The position numbers and the translations under genes are program-made. A DNA stretch of 64,000 nucleotides, from positions 868,001-932,000 of the forward strand of contig JAHYIO010000003.1 in assembly GCA_020543525.1 (NCBI GenBank), read 5' to 3'. Source of the DNA: Coriolopsis trogii (taxonomy: Eukaryota > Basidiomycota > Agaricomycetes > Polyporales > Polyporaceae). Position 1 is the stretch's first letter, and each line of letters opens with the position of its first letter. The notes below the pieces were generated by a model. That model was not told the origin of the DNA, did not search any database, and saw nothing but the letters and a program-made list of their open reading frames with translations. This document shows positions 13,001 to 26,500 of the stretch, piece after piece.

Positions 13001-15090
13001 GGAATCAACATCCCAGACAGCAAACCTCGAGAGTCCATTGCCATCTCCGCGCATCGATATGCAATACAAATCCCTCTCGGCCGCCATTCGCGTGGGTCAG
13101 GTACCCTCCAGGGTGGCAGGGCCATGGCCAGCCGGGGCCCAGGCCCAGCAAGGGGCGCATGTATGTACAAGTTCACCGACGTGGACAAAGTCATCCAGAA
13201 CGGCACAGCGATCGGGCTCACCGCGATCGTCCAATCTACGCGCCGCGAAACTTTCAAAACTTGTGGGCGTACCGACGCGCGCGTTCCCAAATCGGCTTGT
13301 GTATGGCCTGCGCGCCGACGTCGAACCTCCCAAGCGCCAGGCCCGACACTGTCTTCAATCTGGCTGGTCTTCGCCTGAATGGGGATGGGGCGGCGTGGAC
13401 GGACGGACGTGGCGTCTTTAGGCCTCGGGGACTCTCGCGCCCGGACATCCGAACCACTCCGCTGCTAACCACTCCGCACGCATCCGGGAGCATGTTCAAG
13501 ATACGGGGGTGGTTGCAGTTGATGCAAGTTGGTCGTCGTTGGAATGGAAGGAGCACGGGGACTCGTCTTTCGTTGACCCCTTTCTGATTAACCCTCAGAG
13601 CGACGGTCTCGATGACCACCATGAAGCCCGGCGCCCTGCCACTGCAACGACATCGTATTCCCATCGCTAAGACCCCAGTTCAGGCACCGACGACCGTATA
13701 TTCGGGCGGCTACCCGCCCGCTAGGCTGTTTTAGCCCTCGCTACGGGATGCGCATCAATATCAATCCTCCGAATCGGACTTATCTGGACTTACAGGTCCC
13801 ATGTGAGCGTGAGCAGACCCGCGACCGACCGACGGCCTGACACCGAATGTGCATTGTGCACGATAAGTATTCTGGAAACCTCGCGGACAGCACCACCAAC
13901 CACGAGGGCTTTAGTCATCTGGCGATACACACCCCGTTCGGGGACCCGCCGAGTTTGCACGGAGACCTCCCCGCCGCGCACCCTTCACGTCCCCCGCTAA
14001 GCGAAGTGGTATGATCCATGTGGTTTTCCACGACCTTCGCCCCACCTTCGCCGCTCCCGTGTGCGTGCGCCTCTCTCCCGGGTCCCGTCCACATCCAGTC
14101 CCCGTCGTGCAGCGTGCAGCGTGCATACGGTAACGCAAAAGGGCCCTCGGCTCTTCGGTCCATCCAGCCAGACGCGACCCCGGTATCTTTCAGGGTGAAG
14201 GACAAAGGGGCGAACCGCTTCGCTTCGACCCTGGACGAGAACGCGCGAGAGGTAAAGGTAGCAGCCCGCTTTAGAAACTGTTGTGCTCACAGCTCCGACT
14301 CGCCCCGCTCGCGCGCGTACGTCCCGGGGGAACAATGATACGAGCTCTGATTATTTTCTTTTCGGGGGCCTGCCATCCCTGACCGGTGCATCCTTGTTCC
14401 ATACCGGACGCCCTACCCGACCGCCGGCAGAAACGAGGGTGGGTTTGACAGTGAGTTCGAGGGCACATGCACGAGCAGTCGGCACACAGCAATGCAAGTG
14501 CTCTTGCTACACACAGAGTCTGCATTAAAGTGGGAGTGTGACTGCCAAGAGAGCGAGACGACAGCTGCAGGAGATGGTGGAAACAATTAAAAAGAGGCAA
14601 CTGGACGGATGTACACAGATCGATGACGGAGAACCACGACGTGAGAGACGTAATGACGGCGAGAGAGCTACAGACAAACGACGCGGGGGTACCAGTACTG
14701 TATATTGTGATAGTAAACGTGACGAGATCTGGGCCAATGCGATGCGAACAAGAAATAAAACGACATGATTACTCGAGAAACCACCACCAGCGACCAAAGA
14801 CGAGGGGGGACTTGGAAGCACAGACAAAGTCAGGCGGCGCATGATGTCATGGCCCAACCCGCCCGTCCGACGCTGGCCAAGACGCACAGAAACGCGTACA
14901 CTTCTCCCGCCTCGTGACTCGCCTCTCCTCCCAGGCCCTTCTAATCCGCGCACGCACGCTGGCACTCGCCCCGACCATCCGTTGTTCTTGAACGACAGGG
15001 TGGTTCGCTCGCTGGCGTCCGCTCGCTCCATCAACGGGCTGCCCCTTGTGCAGCGGGGTAGCGGCGCGCCACCGCCGCCGCTCAGCGGGC
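10090..15090. other. Gene-poor 5-kb interval
   Basis: Between the start of the LIM gene and the 3' end of the Zn2Cys6 factor there is no gene I can support. Open frames are short and overlap in several frames. One stretch (12590-12902, minus) looks like a relic and is listed separately. The part next to 10089 must hold the LIM gene promoter. The rest has ordinary base composition with no obvious tandem repeat. Confidence 0.55.
12590..12902 (-). pseudogene. Relic of a repeated basidiomycete gene family (possibly TET/JBP-like)
   Basis: Reading the minus strand, ALWRDYLVALFYTRQRGRQ continues to QIAQLFE and then meets a good donor (GTAAGT from 12824). A 64-nt intron ends at CAG before 12760, and the frame resumes with GIYSRMARLPSVPDNFEF then VTQPSTIVD. 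After a break comes a NGRI element. From memory this order (short intron, xxYxRxxxLPSxPxNFxF, then PSTIVDxxGxI) matches a large gene family of white-rot fungi, some members of which end in an Fe(II)/2-oxoglutarate (TET/JBP-like) fold. No intact start, no downstream domain and several stops are seen, so it is scored as a fragment. The family name is an inference from memory and could be wrong. Confidence 0.4.
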
Positions 15091-18000
15091 TCATAGCCCG
15101 GCGTCCGCAGGGCCGGGATAGTACCGCGGATTCTGCGTGTCCTGCGGCGACGTCGGGTTCCCCGCCATCGCCCCCTCTCCGCCCACGCGCGACGGGAAGG
15201 CCGACATCGACATCTGTGGCGGGAAGCGCGACGAGAAGAAGTTTTCCCACTGGCCTAGCGTCCGCACCAGCGCAAGAGGCAATTAAGCACGTCAGCACAA
15301 CACCCAAGACTTTTTGCGGCCTTAGAAGCACGGCGGATGACGCACCCCAGTCGAACATCGTCCCCGGAATCCCGTCGAGGAAGCCCACGTCGGCGATCGC
15401 CTGCTGCTCCAAGCCGCTCATGCTCCCCCCGTGCGGGTGGTCGAGCACGTTCATCACCTGCACGTTCTCCGGCGCCGCCAGCTGGTTGTTCAGCGCCGGG
15501 TTCATGTTCGGGATGTTCGAGAACAGCTGCTGCGAATAGTCCACCACGTTCCCACCGGCCGACGCCGCGCCGTGCTCTTGCATCTGTTGCTGGCGCTGTT
15601 GCTGCTGTTGGAGCTGTGAGGCCGCGCCGCCTCCACCTCCTGCCCGTGCAGAGTCAATGACCATGGACGACGTCGACGCGGACCCAGACGCAGGCGGGGA
15701 CGACGACGACGACCACACCATAGCGTCGATCCCCATGACGGATCCAGGACCAGACGGCCGCGAGCCAGACGGGTGAGAAGACAGAGGAGAGCGCGGAACG
15801 TCATCGTTCGGGCGTGATTCAGACGACACCGCGACGGGCGCCTCACCTTCGTCCCCACTGCTCCCCTCACCGGTGGCGATCACCGTCCCTGCGGGCAGCT
15901 TCTCCAGCTCCTCCTTGTCCATCACCGGGCCCTTTGCGACAAACACGCCGCCACCTGGGCGGGATCCGTCTTTCTGGAACTTGAGCGACAAGGGGGGCTT
16001 ACCCTTCACGCCGCCGGTAGGATTCAGCGCGGGCGCGTCGCTCGGGTCGGGCGCCGGAGCCTGCGTCGCTTCGTACAGGAGTGCGATGATCTCCGCCGTC
16101 TGTTGGAGGGGGTCAGCACAATTCTCCAAAGCACTCTCTGTGACGTGTGTCGACCGGCCTTTCGTCGAGCTGACATGTGGTCAGGCGAGAGCGACGCTTC
16201 CCACTTGCGCACGCAGTCTCGCAGCTTCTTGAGCTTCAGCTGGGCATCGGGGTCCTGCCTTCGGGCGAACGTATGGTACTGTAGCAGAGGAATGGCGATC
16301 GGTGTCGACAGCCTACAATGTCATGATACAACACGCACCTGGATGAGCGCACACGACGTCGCGCAGTACGCCACCAATAACCAGACGTCGTACATCGTCT
16401 CATGCGCGTCGAGCCAATCGATCGCGTCCCCAGACATCTTCACGAGCGCCGTCCACTTTTCGACCGTGAGCGAGAACTTGAGGTGTGCGGGGCACGCGTA
16501 CGATATCCGCATGAACACGCGCCAGAACATCATGTTCACACACGTATAGAGCATGAACAAAAGGCCTAAATTGTCGCCATCGGTCAGCAACGCGGCGTGT
16601 CGAACGTACGGCCCCTCGGCGCGGCGCAACGGCAGACACGGCCGCCATTGGCTGAGGGGTAGAAGGTGGCGAACGAGGGACGTACCGGCGGTGCGCGGTG
16701 TCTCTGGTCCGCGGAATTGCATGTTCGCCGGCAAGTTATCCTTCCATGCCTCAAGGTCAGCGAGGAGCGAATGCAGCTCCTCGTCGTTGGTCTGAGTCAA
16801 GCCGGCAGGTCTGCCGGCCGAAGCAAAGCGATCGTCAGCCGACTGGACGCACAAACACTCAACACGGCCGGGCCCAGAACGGGCACGGCGCGGCTCGAGG
16901 AACGGAACGGGGGGGGGGGGAGCTCACGTATAAATCGTCTTCTGCACTCGACCGAGGATGACACTCAGCCGCACGAGCTCGTCCAAGTACAAGTCGTTCG
17001 GGTCACCCGACGACGGCAGACGCGCGTCGCAGTCCCTGATGTCAATCATGAAGGGATGCCCAAAGACGAGGCTTATCCTGAGCGCAAGGTGAGTGTCAGC
17101 GTCGGGTTCGCGCTCTGCGCCTCTGATTCTGCACGCGGCAGGGTGGCTCGGGGAAGCAGACACATACCACCTGTCGCTAATGACACAGACACTCCACAGT
17201 CGTCTGCGCATCTCAATGTTCTGTTTGACAGACTCGGCTCTGTGCAAGCCCAAGTCTTGCGCCTGTATGTACAGTGCAGACAACCCGCTAGGTAAGCAAA
17301 CCGCTGTCGTAACAAAGCCAGTAAACGGCCCACCATGCGGATCGCGCATCCGAGCCGCACCCACAGCGCCGACAGCGCGTGCGGGACGTACTGCGAATGG
17401 CAGTCTCCTACCATCGAGAGGATGAGCAGGGACTGCATGTTCACGATCGATGCCGTGGACAGGACGTCTTCAGCCTTGATCAGGCTGTTCACGGTGTACC
17501 GTATAGACTCGAACACCTTCTGCGGCACGTCCCGCCGCGTGGCTGCGACGAGACATATCGAGTACAGCAGAACGGGCGGTGGGGGATTGTTCGCGATGAA
17601 CTCTTCTCGGGTGACGACAGGAAGCATCGGGGCGACATCGACAAAGTACGAGTTAACCAACCGCTCGATCACGTCCCGTTCTATACGCAGGTCGATCGGC
17701 TTCGGTAGCGCAAGCTGCAACTCGCCCTGTTCCGGCTCGTGCACGCGGATGACTCCGCTCCCGTCCGCGCTCAGGTCCCACGAGTGGTGGTAGCGCAAGT
17801 CGTACGCTTCGTACGCTCGGGAGGAGACCAGTGGATGGGAGTGCAACAGGTGCGCCGTTGATGTCGGTCCTGGAATCACGTCAGTTTGAACTTGAACGCC
17901 CAAAGAGGAAGTGGGGTTAACTCACCAAAGACCTTGATGTCGCCCCCCTTGCCGTGTTCCGCCTGCGGTGAAGACGTGCTCCGCTCTGCGGCCTCTTTCT

Positions 18001-19183
18001 CCTTCTCTGCAGCGGCGGCGGCAGCAGCCTCTTCCTCCAACTTCTTCTTCTTGAACCGGGTTTCGGTAATAGGGAGGAAGAAGGTGCATTCGAAGGAGTA
18101 CTGTTTACAGTGCTGACATATCGGTGGATCAGTGTCCGGCAGGACGTCGCATCTATGGATGTTATACCCAAGTCAGCCGGTCCCGTGTCCAAGGTCGGTG
18201 AGCGAGGGGATATGGGGTGTGAGAGCGAGAGCGGGAAGGGGATAGGCGGGGGTTCCAAGATAAATCGCGTTGGCAACGAGGCGAAAACGAGCTGGAAAGA
18301 CGGACCTTATTTTCCTGGACCGACAACTGTCGCACGCGCGCTGGGTCTTTGTCCGTTTCTTGCTGTCGACCATGGACGCGGCGGAGCCGGAGCCGACGCG
18401 TTGAATGTCGGTGCTGGAATCTGCACCTTCTTCGTCAGACACCCTGCTGTTTACGCCGTCACGAGCATACTTCCTTTTCCGTTTACCTGTGGCCGTGGCC
18501 GAGGAGGAGCTGGGGCCTTGGCTGGACTCTGGCGGATGGGCGCTGGTCGGACTCTGGTAGGCCATCATCATGCCGGCGGGATATTGGGGGTAGGAGGGGT
18601 ATGCGTGGTGCACATACGAGCCAGGGTGATGGACGGCATACTGGTACTGAGCCGGGTGGGCTGGGATGGTCGGAGTCACATTAGCACTCTGACCGTTAGC
18701 TGGCGAGCCAGTGGAAGGGGGCTGGTGGAAGGGGGAGGGGGACGAGGGATATGGGCTACCATTGATAGGGTACGGGGGGTTCATGGCTGGGGGGTAGGCG
18801 ACGACGGCCGGGGAGGGGGGAGGCGGAGGGCCAGGATACGGCTGGCGATGGACGGTGTAGTGAGCAGAGGACTGGAGAGGCTGATCGCGGATGTTTGAGA
18901 TGCGCGAAGCTTGGAGGGACGTAAGAGGCATGGATGAGCGTCCGTTGTGGGATCTGATGAGAAAGAGGGGTGACATACCACGGGAGTCCGAGACCGGGGG
19001 AGGGGAACGGTCGGTGTGGTCGAGGTCGGAGGGAGAGAGCGGGGAGGAGGGCGGCGGGGGCTTGTTCCTACGCTGCTTGCTGGACTTTGGCGCGGACGAG
19101 GACTGTTTGCGGGACGAGGAGGGAAGAGAGGCCGACGAAGACGGGACGGGGACGGCGCGAGTCGCGTTTGGATTTGAGTCCAT
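15091..19183 (-). CDS. Zn2Cys6 fungal-specific transcription factor
   Basis: A multi-exon regulator with a GAL4-type binuclear zinc cluster of spacing C-x2-C-x6-C-x10-C-x2-C-x6-C (CDSCRSRKIR | CDVLPDTDPPICQHC), split by an intron inside the cluster. A basic linker (TETRFKKKKLEEE) with an Ala/Glu coiled stretch follows. The middle holds the fungal-specific TF domain: VNSYFVDVAPMLPVVTREEF, IVNMQSLLILSMVGDC, then AQDLGLHRAESVKQN and RRRLWSVCVISDRW, in separate short exons. The N-terminal ~270 residues are Ser/Pro/Tyr-rich, and the C-terminus has a Gln-rich run (LQQQQQRQQQMQ) and ends GPADAGL. Start ATG at 19183, stop at 15091-15093. Target genes cannot be told from sequence. The family is certain; some exon borders between 16100 and 17400 are approximate. 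Confidence 0.9.
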
Positions 19184-20461
19184 TCTTGTCTGCCCGAGAG
19201 TTGGGAGCCTGTCTGCGTCTGTGAATGTGACTGATTCGGACGCGGATTACTCAACACACCTGCGCACCCTGGCCCCAACGCGTTGCTCGCTGCCTCTCTG
19301 CGCGCGGTCGCCGCTGCCCGGGGCTGTCCTGGGCGCGGTGTCGGCTGGCGGGTGCTGGCGGGTGCTGGCGTGCGTGTGCGCTGCTCGCGGCGGGCTGCAG
19401 GGGACAGAGAGAGCAGCGAGACGCGTCGTCGCAAGCCAACACTCCCTCCGTGCCGACCCTGCCGGATTCAAACCCCGCCTTCCCACGCAAACTCAGCGGT
19501 GCCACACTCGCAACTTGGCAAACCATCACCAGCCCACGCGAGATCGGTCCGGGCCACCTCCGAGGTCATCATGCTCCTCCCAGATTTCGCCCCCTCTTTG
19601 GCCTGCCGCCTTGATCCCCCCCGCACCCCCCCAGGAGGGCCCCCGCCAGCCAGCCTCCGCTCGCCCCATTTCTCCGCGCAGGCCGAGAGAGCCCAGTCGT
19701 GCACCGACGTCGTTCGACACAGAGGACCGCGGGATCTACAGTCAATTACAGCTAGGAACCAGCGCGATCATCGTTGCGTCACCTCCGCGTGGTCGGCCGT
19801 GTGCCTCACGCAGGCGCTACGCTCCTTCCGAATGCAGCCTTGGCCTGCCCTCGCTCGCGTCACCCTCGATCGCAAACAATGTCAGCCTCTTCGCGCACCG
19901 CATTGGCATGGCCAGCATGCGTCTCTTGCTGATCTCCGACAGCCCGACGAGCCCACCTGGACGGGATGGCTGCAGAGAGAGAAGACAACCTTGTCTGAGC
20001 TTTACATACTCGATACATCAGCGTGGCCTGCTTCGTGAAGCCTTCTTCTGAATGCTCACCGGAGGCATTGGCCGCGCTGCATGAACCCCAGATCTTGACT
20101 GTTGTATGCGCTCACCCCTGTTCTCAGATCGCGACAGACGCCGGTGATCGTGCCTGTGCGTCACAGCAAGAATCGATCTCCCTTCACACTCTAATTCCTC
20201 GCCTCCCACCTCCCGTCCGTCCTCTCTCTCATCCGTCTCTCGCTCTCTCCCACCGCACTTCTCCGACTTCCTCCCCGCCCCCCTCGCGTTAAATCCGATG
20301 CCCGCTATAATTTATGTCCTGTATCCGTGCTCGGTACTTGTCCACTATGCATTTCGGAACACCGTCCAAAGAGGTCGCGCAAAACAGTAAACCCGACTCG
20401 ATACTCGCAGGACACGCCGCCGCCACCACCACCACGATGCCCCAAAATGCCCGACACCAGC
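19184..20461. other. Upstream region of the Zn2Cys6 factor
   Basis: 1.3 kb between the transcription factor start and the 3' end of ERF2, both on the minus strand, so this is the factor's promoter and probably a long leader. It includes a pyrimidine-rich stretch on the plus strand around 20177-20288. Long open frames on the plus strand here are compositional and show no domain. Confidence 0.55.
20177..20288. repeat. CT-rich tract
   Basis: About 110 bp dominated by CTC, CCT and TCTCTC units on the plus strand. On the minus strand it is a purine run lying about 1 kb upstream of the transcription factor start. Such tracts often mark promoters in basidiomycetes, but orientation here is opposite to the usual CT-rich leader, so its role is unclear. 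Confidence 0.5.
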
Positions 20462-23108
20462 CTACTCGCCTTTATCCCGACCGGGCGCACGCTCCACATC
20501 CTCCGCCCACTCCTCTTCGTGCAGCAGCCCAGGATTCACCTGCCGCTTGTCCTCCGTCGCAATCGCCCGCGCGTCCAGCCACGAGTACCCCGTCGGTCGA
20601 CACAGCATGTACACCACGTTCTTCCGCCAGCTCCCGTGCGAGAACGGGTTCGGAGGCGCCGGCCCCGGAACAAGAGACTTGTGGGCTTGGTTTCGGATCT
20701 GTCCCAGACGAGCAAGAAACGATCAAACACGGTTGGTCAGCCATCGGACGTGTCATCCCCGCAATCACAGCAGCTACATCCAACACCCGGTCCGCGTCCC
20801 CGACAGCCACAAAACAGAGAAGGCCGACGGGGATGACGCAGCTGACCGTCGCGGATAAATCGGGCGTTAGGATGCCGTACGTACCTGTTCGATCGTGGTA
20901 ACGTTCAACAAGAGGAGCTAGTACCCGATCAACGTCAGCTCCTCACTTCCGACACTTTCTTGGCGGTAGGACGTGGCAAGAGGGGGGCTCACCCGGAGAT
21001 GGTACGACAGCAGCGCCGAGACGGGCCAGATGACGAGTATTGACAGGCAGAACGCGATCGCGCTCCCGACGCCTTGTGGGGTGGAGACGGCATGGTGGAA
21101 GCTCATGTGGAACTTGTGCGCCAGCAGATACAAGTGTATTGCTGTCGTGCAGATGACCAGAATCAAGGTCATAACCTATGCAAGTGGGGCCTGCGTGAGA
21201 TCATTGCCTTAACTGAGCAGAAAAGGCACCTGAGAAGACACTGCAGTGTGTGCCTGAGACAGAAACTCAGCATCACGCACGTCGGACTGAAACTTACGCC
21301 TGAGAAGAGGAACGTGAAGAAGACGGTGTAATTGCGTCGCCCAACACAGTTGTTTACCCATTGGCAATGATGATCACATCCGTCCACGCAGTTGTCACAC
21401 TGATCATGAAATGAAACGAAGTACCATGCCTCATCAATCAACAATGCACCCGCCAAGCGAATAAATACAACGCTCACCATCTTGCAATGACTCGACCGTG
21501 GCGGACGGTAGGTCATACACGTGGGACAATACTTTGTGCGCACACTGCAGGCGGAGTAAGCACGTTGTTCGGCCACACTGCTGAGGAGCCACTCACATCC
21601 CAGCCCGAACCTTCAGGTCTCGTGGCAAGGGCGCACGAAGACTCCCCTCCGAGGACGACGTAGCCGGGTAAGGCGGGTCAGGATCCAGATTCCGCGGGAG
21701 TATTCCAGGATCTCGGAATGCCTGCAAGCGGACATCGAACACGCATGAGTTGCCGGCGGGTCCACACACTTTTCCTCCTACACAAGCCAAGGTGCGGCAC
21801 AGCCACAGCATGGCGCCATTTGTAATTGGAGTGGGAGCAACTCACCGTCGCGAACATGCTCGAGATGGTCAGCAGGCACATGTACGCACCAACGGCCGCG
21901 ACCGCGGGGCTCTCGTTCTGCCACCACCACACGCACGTCGTCCCAAAGTAAATGCCCGCGATGGTCAACACTATCGTCAGAGACGCGATGAAGGCCCAAG
22001 GCGAGTCCCCTCCCGTCAGTATCCTTCCGCCGAGGAAGAACCTGTTTCTAGACGGGTGCAGTTGCCAATTGCGCATAGGCTTCCCCGTTTTGCTGTCTAT
22101 GATGGGTACGGCGCACAGGGGAGGATCCATGAGCGGAGGTGGTGTCGCGATGAAGGAAGCGTGGTTGAGGGATGTGGAGGAGGCTTGGAGAGGAGACAAG
22201 TCGTGCTTGCGGTGTCCTGGCGAGGTAGGCGAGCGGTCGTTCCCAGGCTGGCCGACGTTCAGTTCAAAGGTAATAGGAGACACCTCTGCCGATCGTGTCT
22301 GTTTAAGGGGACCGAATCCGTGGCTCGAGCCCGGATTGATAGGTGTAACGGGGGATCGCTCGAAGTTGAAGCCGCGTTTGAAGAGCTTTTCAAAGCTACC
22401 TCGCATGCGTGCGCCCGCGCTGACGTTCCCGTCGCTGTTGCGTCCATATGGACTCGTCTGGGTATTGATCGTCGGGCGGGTAGCACCACCTGATTTCGGA
22501 GTGCTGATAGGCAGGAGGGGCTCACGACTGAACTTGTTCATGGACGAAACGACAGAAGGCGCTATGTTCCGTGCCTTAACGTCCTCTGCAGAGTCGGCCA
22601 CACTGTCTGATGCCTCAGAGATCCTGTCCCGGTGTTGTGAAGCCCCCAGCTGCGATAGCCGCACCGCATCCACAGTCGAACCACCGATGGAAGACATTGA
22701 GCCTGCCGTTGAAGGGCGGGGAAGCGGGGGCGTGGCGGACAATGGAGGATAGTTTGGACGAGAGGGGTGGAAAAACGAAGCAGAGGGAAGCACACCTCCG
22801 ACATGGGTTGTGCCTGCTGAGGGCCGAGGCTGTAGGATGGGAACAGAGGCAGAGGGGCTGAACGGGAGCTCAGTCCCAATATGGCTCATGTTCGTCTGCC
22901 CACGAGAGCGCGAGGAGACGACAGAGCCAGCGCGTGTATGGCCATTCGGTCGTGTGGTTGTGGGTGAGCTCCCGTCTGCTGGTGTCGCAGGGACGGTGGT
23001 ATTGAGACCGGGCAAACGAGGAGCGTTGCTGGAAGGAGAGAAGGGCAGCTGTGCCACCGTTCGTTGTGTCGTAGGAGAGGATAACGAGTGTGGTTGTGAG
23101 GTGGCCAT
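20462..23108 (-). CDS. ERF2: DHHC palmitoyltransferase (Erf2-type)
   Basis: Protein S-acyltransferase of the ER/Golgi, which in yeast palmitoylates Ras with its partner Erf4. The start is the ATG at 23108 (an upstream in-frame TTG is not a start). A ~330-residue Ser/Pro-rich N-terminus precedes the membrane part. TM1-2 ([19 protein letters not shown] and [16 protein letters not shown]) are followed by the conserved [10 protein letters not shown]. The Cys-rich catalytic domain reads [17 protein letters not shown], then [18 protein letters not shown] with the DHHC tetrad, then [10 protein letters not shown]. Two more TMs follow, then the TTxE motif (NVTTIEQIRNQ). The C-terminal tail reads to GRDKGE with stop at 20462-20464. 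At least seven exons are needed; borders around 20700-21550 were set by homology and canonical sites. Confidence 0.92.
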
Positions 23109-23560
23109 GTTTTGAAGAACCAAAAAGAAGATACACGGATTATAAGAGGAGGTGGCTAGCTGGAGGCGCGAGGATGTCTAGAGGCGAGGAGATTCTGCTG
23201 GCACCTGCGTGCAGTGGAAATGAGATCGAGGCCTGCAGTACAGCCGTGGATATATTAGAGCATAAGATCACAGAGGAGACTGACGACGCGCTCTTCAGGA
23301 GAGGAACAAGAGGGAAGGCCAGAGGCAGTCGAGGAGACGCGTGAGCTGAGGAAGCGGCCCAGAGTCGGACTCAGAATCCCTCAATCAGCCTTCTCAGGCA
23401 GCCGATCCAGTTCGCTTCTCCGGTTCATCTCGCCCCTTTGGGCAAACAACCCTACCTCCACGCTCGCACCACGACGAACAAGCACTATCATCCACGCACA
23501 CGCAGGCAAGATACATGCATACTACGCCCTACGACTACAGTCCACCAATGGCACCACCCG
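23109..23560. other. Promoter region of ERF2
   Basis: About 450 bp between the ERF2 start and the 3' end of the SAC2-like gene, both on the minus strand. Nothing else is recognisable in it. Confidence 0.5.
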
Positions 23561-26500
23561 TTAACTTCCCAGCCAAAGTAACCTCTTCACGCCGTATTCC
23601 ATCTTCGCATACACGCTCGTCATCCGTTGCGCTTCCGCCAGACTACGAATCCTCAGCCGTGTCCACGATGCCCGGGATTGCAATAGAAAATGACTCACCT
23701 TACAACGTCCGCATCCTTTATGAAGCCCTGGTGGTCGTTCCCAACATCACTGCATGCCTGGCGAATAGCGTCCACAATCATGTCTACCGCCTCCTTGCAG
23801 TTCTTCGCGTTTGCCAGATCGTCCTGAGGCTGAATGAAGCTTCCGGTTTCCCTCCGTGAACGAGCGGGGTCGACAGGCAAGGCCTTGAACGCAGCGAAGA
23901 TCGTCTCCCGTCCCACAGCAGGCGCTGCTGCGTTTGATAAGATTCGGGACAGCTGTAACGTGCTCCTACGCGTCAAAGAAAACCTGTTGACAGCAGGCGA
24001 AGCAGGGGGCGTGGAGAGGTCGAGGCTGTTCCGGATGGAATAGCTGGTCACTCGGGTATCCTGATCCTGAGAATTATGCCATGACACGATGAAGCCTGCA
24101 TTCTGCAACGGATCCCGACTCGCTTCCTCCAACGGGGACAGGATATAGGCGCCTGGTGGAGGGTTATGGGTTACGTTCCTCTGTAGAGTTGACAAGACTG
24201 ACCTTTAGTGATCTCAACAATGTCACCAAGAGGTACGCGGGTATACATCTTCACTTTCTCCAGGGTATAATCATAACTCTGTACTCATGGTGAGTATGCC
24301 TCGTTTCCGTTCCCGAGATGAACGGAACCTACAACGATGTACAATGCTTTGACGCTCTGTGATCGCATCAACAATGATGTCCATCGAGGGAGGGAACGTA
24401 CGCACCAAGAGCAGCACCTTCTCCTCAAACTTGTCGCCCACTTTGACGTTCAGCTCTTCGGGAGCGAACAACGTCCACCCTGAGAGCAGCCGCTCGCCTT
24501 CAGGCAACACACGGGAGACGCATGTCGCGATGGCGTCCGCACGGATCTTTGTAATGCGGATGAGGTCCCTAGGATCCGTTGACTGGAGCTTCAACAAGAA
24601 CTCCGAGAAAACGGAGGTAGTACGGTTCCCGAGCATGAAATCGATGACAGCTTGGCTGAACCAGTCGGCGAATGTTGAAGAGTACATTCTGCGCAGTAGT
24701 GACGTGTGAACAGGCCCACACACAATTTGACTGTAACGAGTACATACCGCGCGAGGGAGTTCACCCCATCATTGAGCATTCCAGCGAGATCGCGCTTGCC
24801 CGTCCTGCGGTCCGCGTAAACGACACGTAAATTGTGATGATAGAATGAGTATTACCTTGTGAAGTCACCCTAAGCCACCGCGGGACTGTACGTGAGTGGC
24901 ATGTTGCGCGCTTGTGATTAGCTATCACTAACCTTGAGAGCCGATGTCCCAGCACTGACAAGGAAGTGAGCCACTGTCCGCATGCAATTGATCGAATAGA
25001 CGTACTAAGCGCGGCTGATCGCATCGCCATTATTGGCCCACACTGAGGAAAACCAGTCAGCGATATAGGATATTCATGAGGGAGGAAACGCACCGTCGTT
25101 AAAGACAACATCGACCTCCGTCCGTTTCTCTTCAGGATTGAGAAGTGCCACAGCGCCAAGCTGTTTGTTGAGTACATGACGAGCGAATGCAGACTGTTGT
25201 ACACGTGCAATGTGAGAGAGCGTTGTCAGATGGACGCGAATCGAGTACTCACCTCTACAACGTTTGTACGATCCAGGCCGTCTATGCAATTCACGCGGAA
25301 GACGCCGTTCTGCTGCGACATAATATGGTTGTTGGATATCCAGAAGTAGCTGAATTCGTTTTAAGATTATGCTGAACGAAAAGACCCGTCGAACATACCC
25401 TTGGCTGTCGAACGTGCGCTCCACAGTCTCGATGAGCTTGGAGATATTCTCGTATCTAGGAGGTTAACCCGCTGATGAGCGCTGTCAATTGAGCCCTGAA
25501 ACGGCTGCTCACTTCATGCCTTTAGTCTCCGCATGAAAGTCGTAGGCAAAGTACCTGCAAGCTCCGATGAGCATCGAGGCGTCTTTACTAATGTCTCATA
25601 TACGGCTCACTTGACGTCCTTCGAGTCGAGCTTGTTGATATACTCGCCGTATGCGTTCGTCACCTGCGCCTCTTTGCCGTGCTGTTCAGCTAAATTGACA
25701 ATGGTCTGGAGAGTCGTCAGGAATAGGTCATAAGCCAAGGACGAGAAAGGCTTACCAGCGGCCCATATGTCGAGACCACCTTGGAGACATGCTGCTGTAT
25801 CGCGTGCAAATGCTGGTCGTGGGTGCGCTCCGGATTCAGCTGCGGTGCGGGCTTCAAAGCCATGCCTTGCTGGTTCCAGAATAGCGGAACTAGGAATCTA
25901 TGTTAGAATGGGGCGACTTCATACGCAATGGTATAGATGTACTCGATCCTCGGATTTGGACATGGCTGAAGACGTTCACCGAGCCTTCTCGCTGTGAACT
26001 GTTAAGCCCAGCAGTAACCTTCTTTGAGGCTGGAATTACCTCAACGCGCATGACCGTCTCCGTCTCAACGAAGTTAGCGACGTTTGCATCGTCGTCTATA
26101 CCGCGACGTTGATATCGAAGACCAGCACGATCCCTCGAACGGCGAGAGATGATCGAGTACTCGACTAATACTGTGTCACCTTCCTCAGACGCAACAGGAT
26201 CCCGAGGCAGGTGGAAATGTGAGAGTTGGAAGAAGCCTTGCATGATCGGCAAGATGTATGGATGGAGCTGTGTGTGCTTTCAAATTACATGTTAGTGATT
26301 TATACGATATATGCGATCGACTTACGCCTGCGTCAATGAGCGGCTTAGACAGCCATTCATTCCACCAGAAGCGTCGGTCCACTCTCCTCCACAGTGGGAG
26401 TGCTGCCGAAGGTTCTGCGAGCACATCTACCTGGTCGTTGACAGGACTCAGACGTTTCGAGTCATCCAGCACGTTCAGTTTCTCTAGCAAGGCGTTCTGG

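Noticed and set aside
13129..13664. Overlapping open frames on both strands in the gene-poor interval
   Set aside because: Frames on both strands are equally long and Arg/Pro-rich, as expected by chance in GC-rich DNA. No motif was found.
19455..19500. B-box-like sequence (minus strand GGTTTGAATCC) suggesting a tRNA gene
   Set aside because: The T-arm has a mismatch, and no A box, anticodon arm or acceptor stem can be built around it.
18891..20051. 386-codon open frame on the plus strand
   Set aside because: It overlaps the first exon of the Zn2Cys6 factor in antisense, is rich in Arg, Pro and Ser as expected from GC-rich shadow frames, and shows no domain.
20314..20901. 195-codon plus-strand open frame after a CT-rich tract and a TATAAT-like sequence
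   Set aside because: It is antisense to the conserved C-terminus of ERF2 and has low-complexity composition. The CT tract alone is not enough to call a gene.
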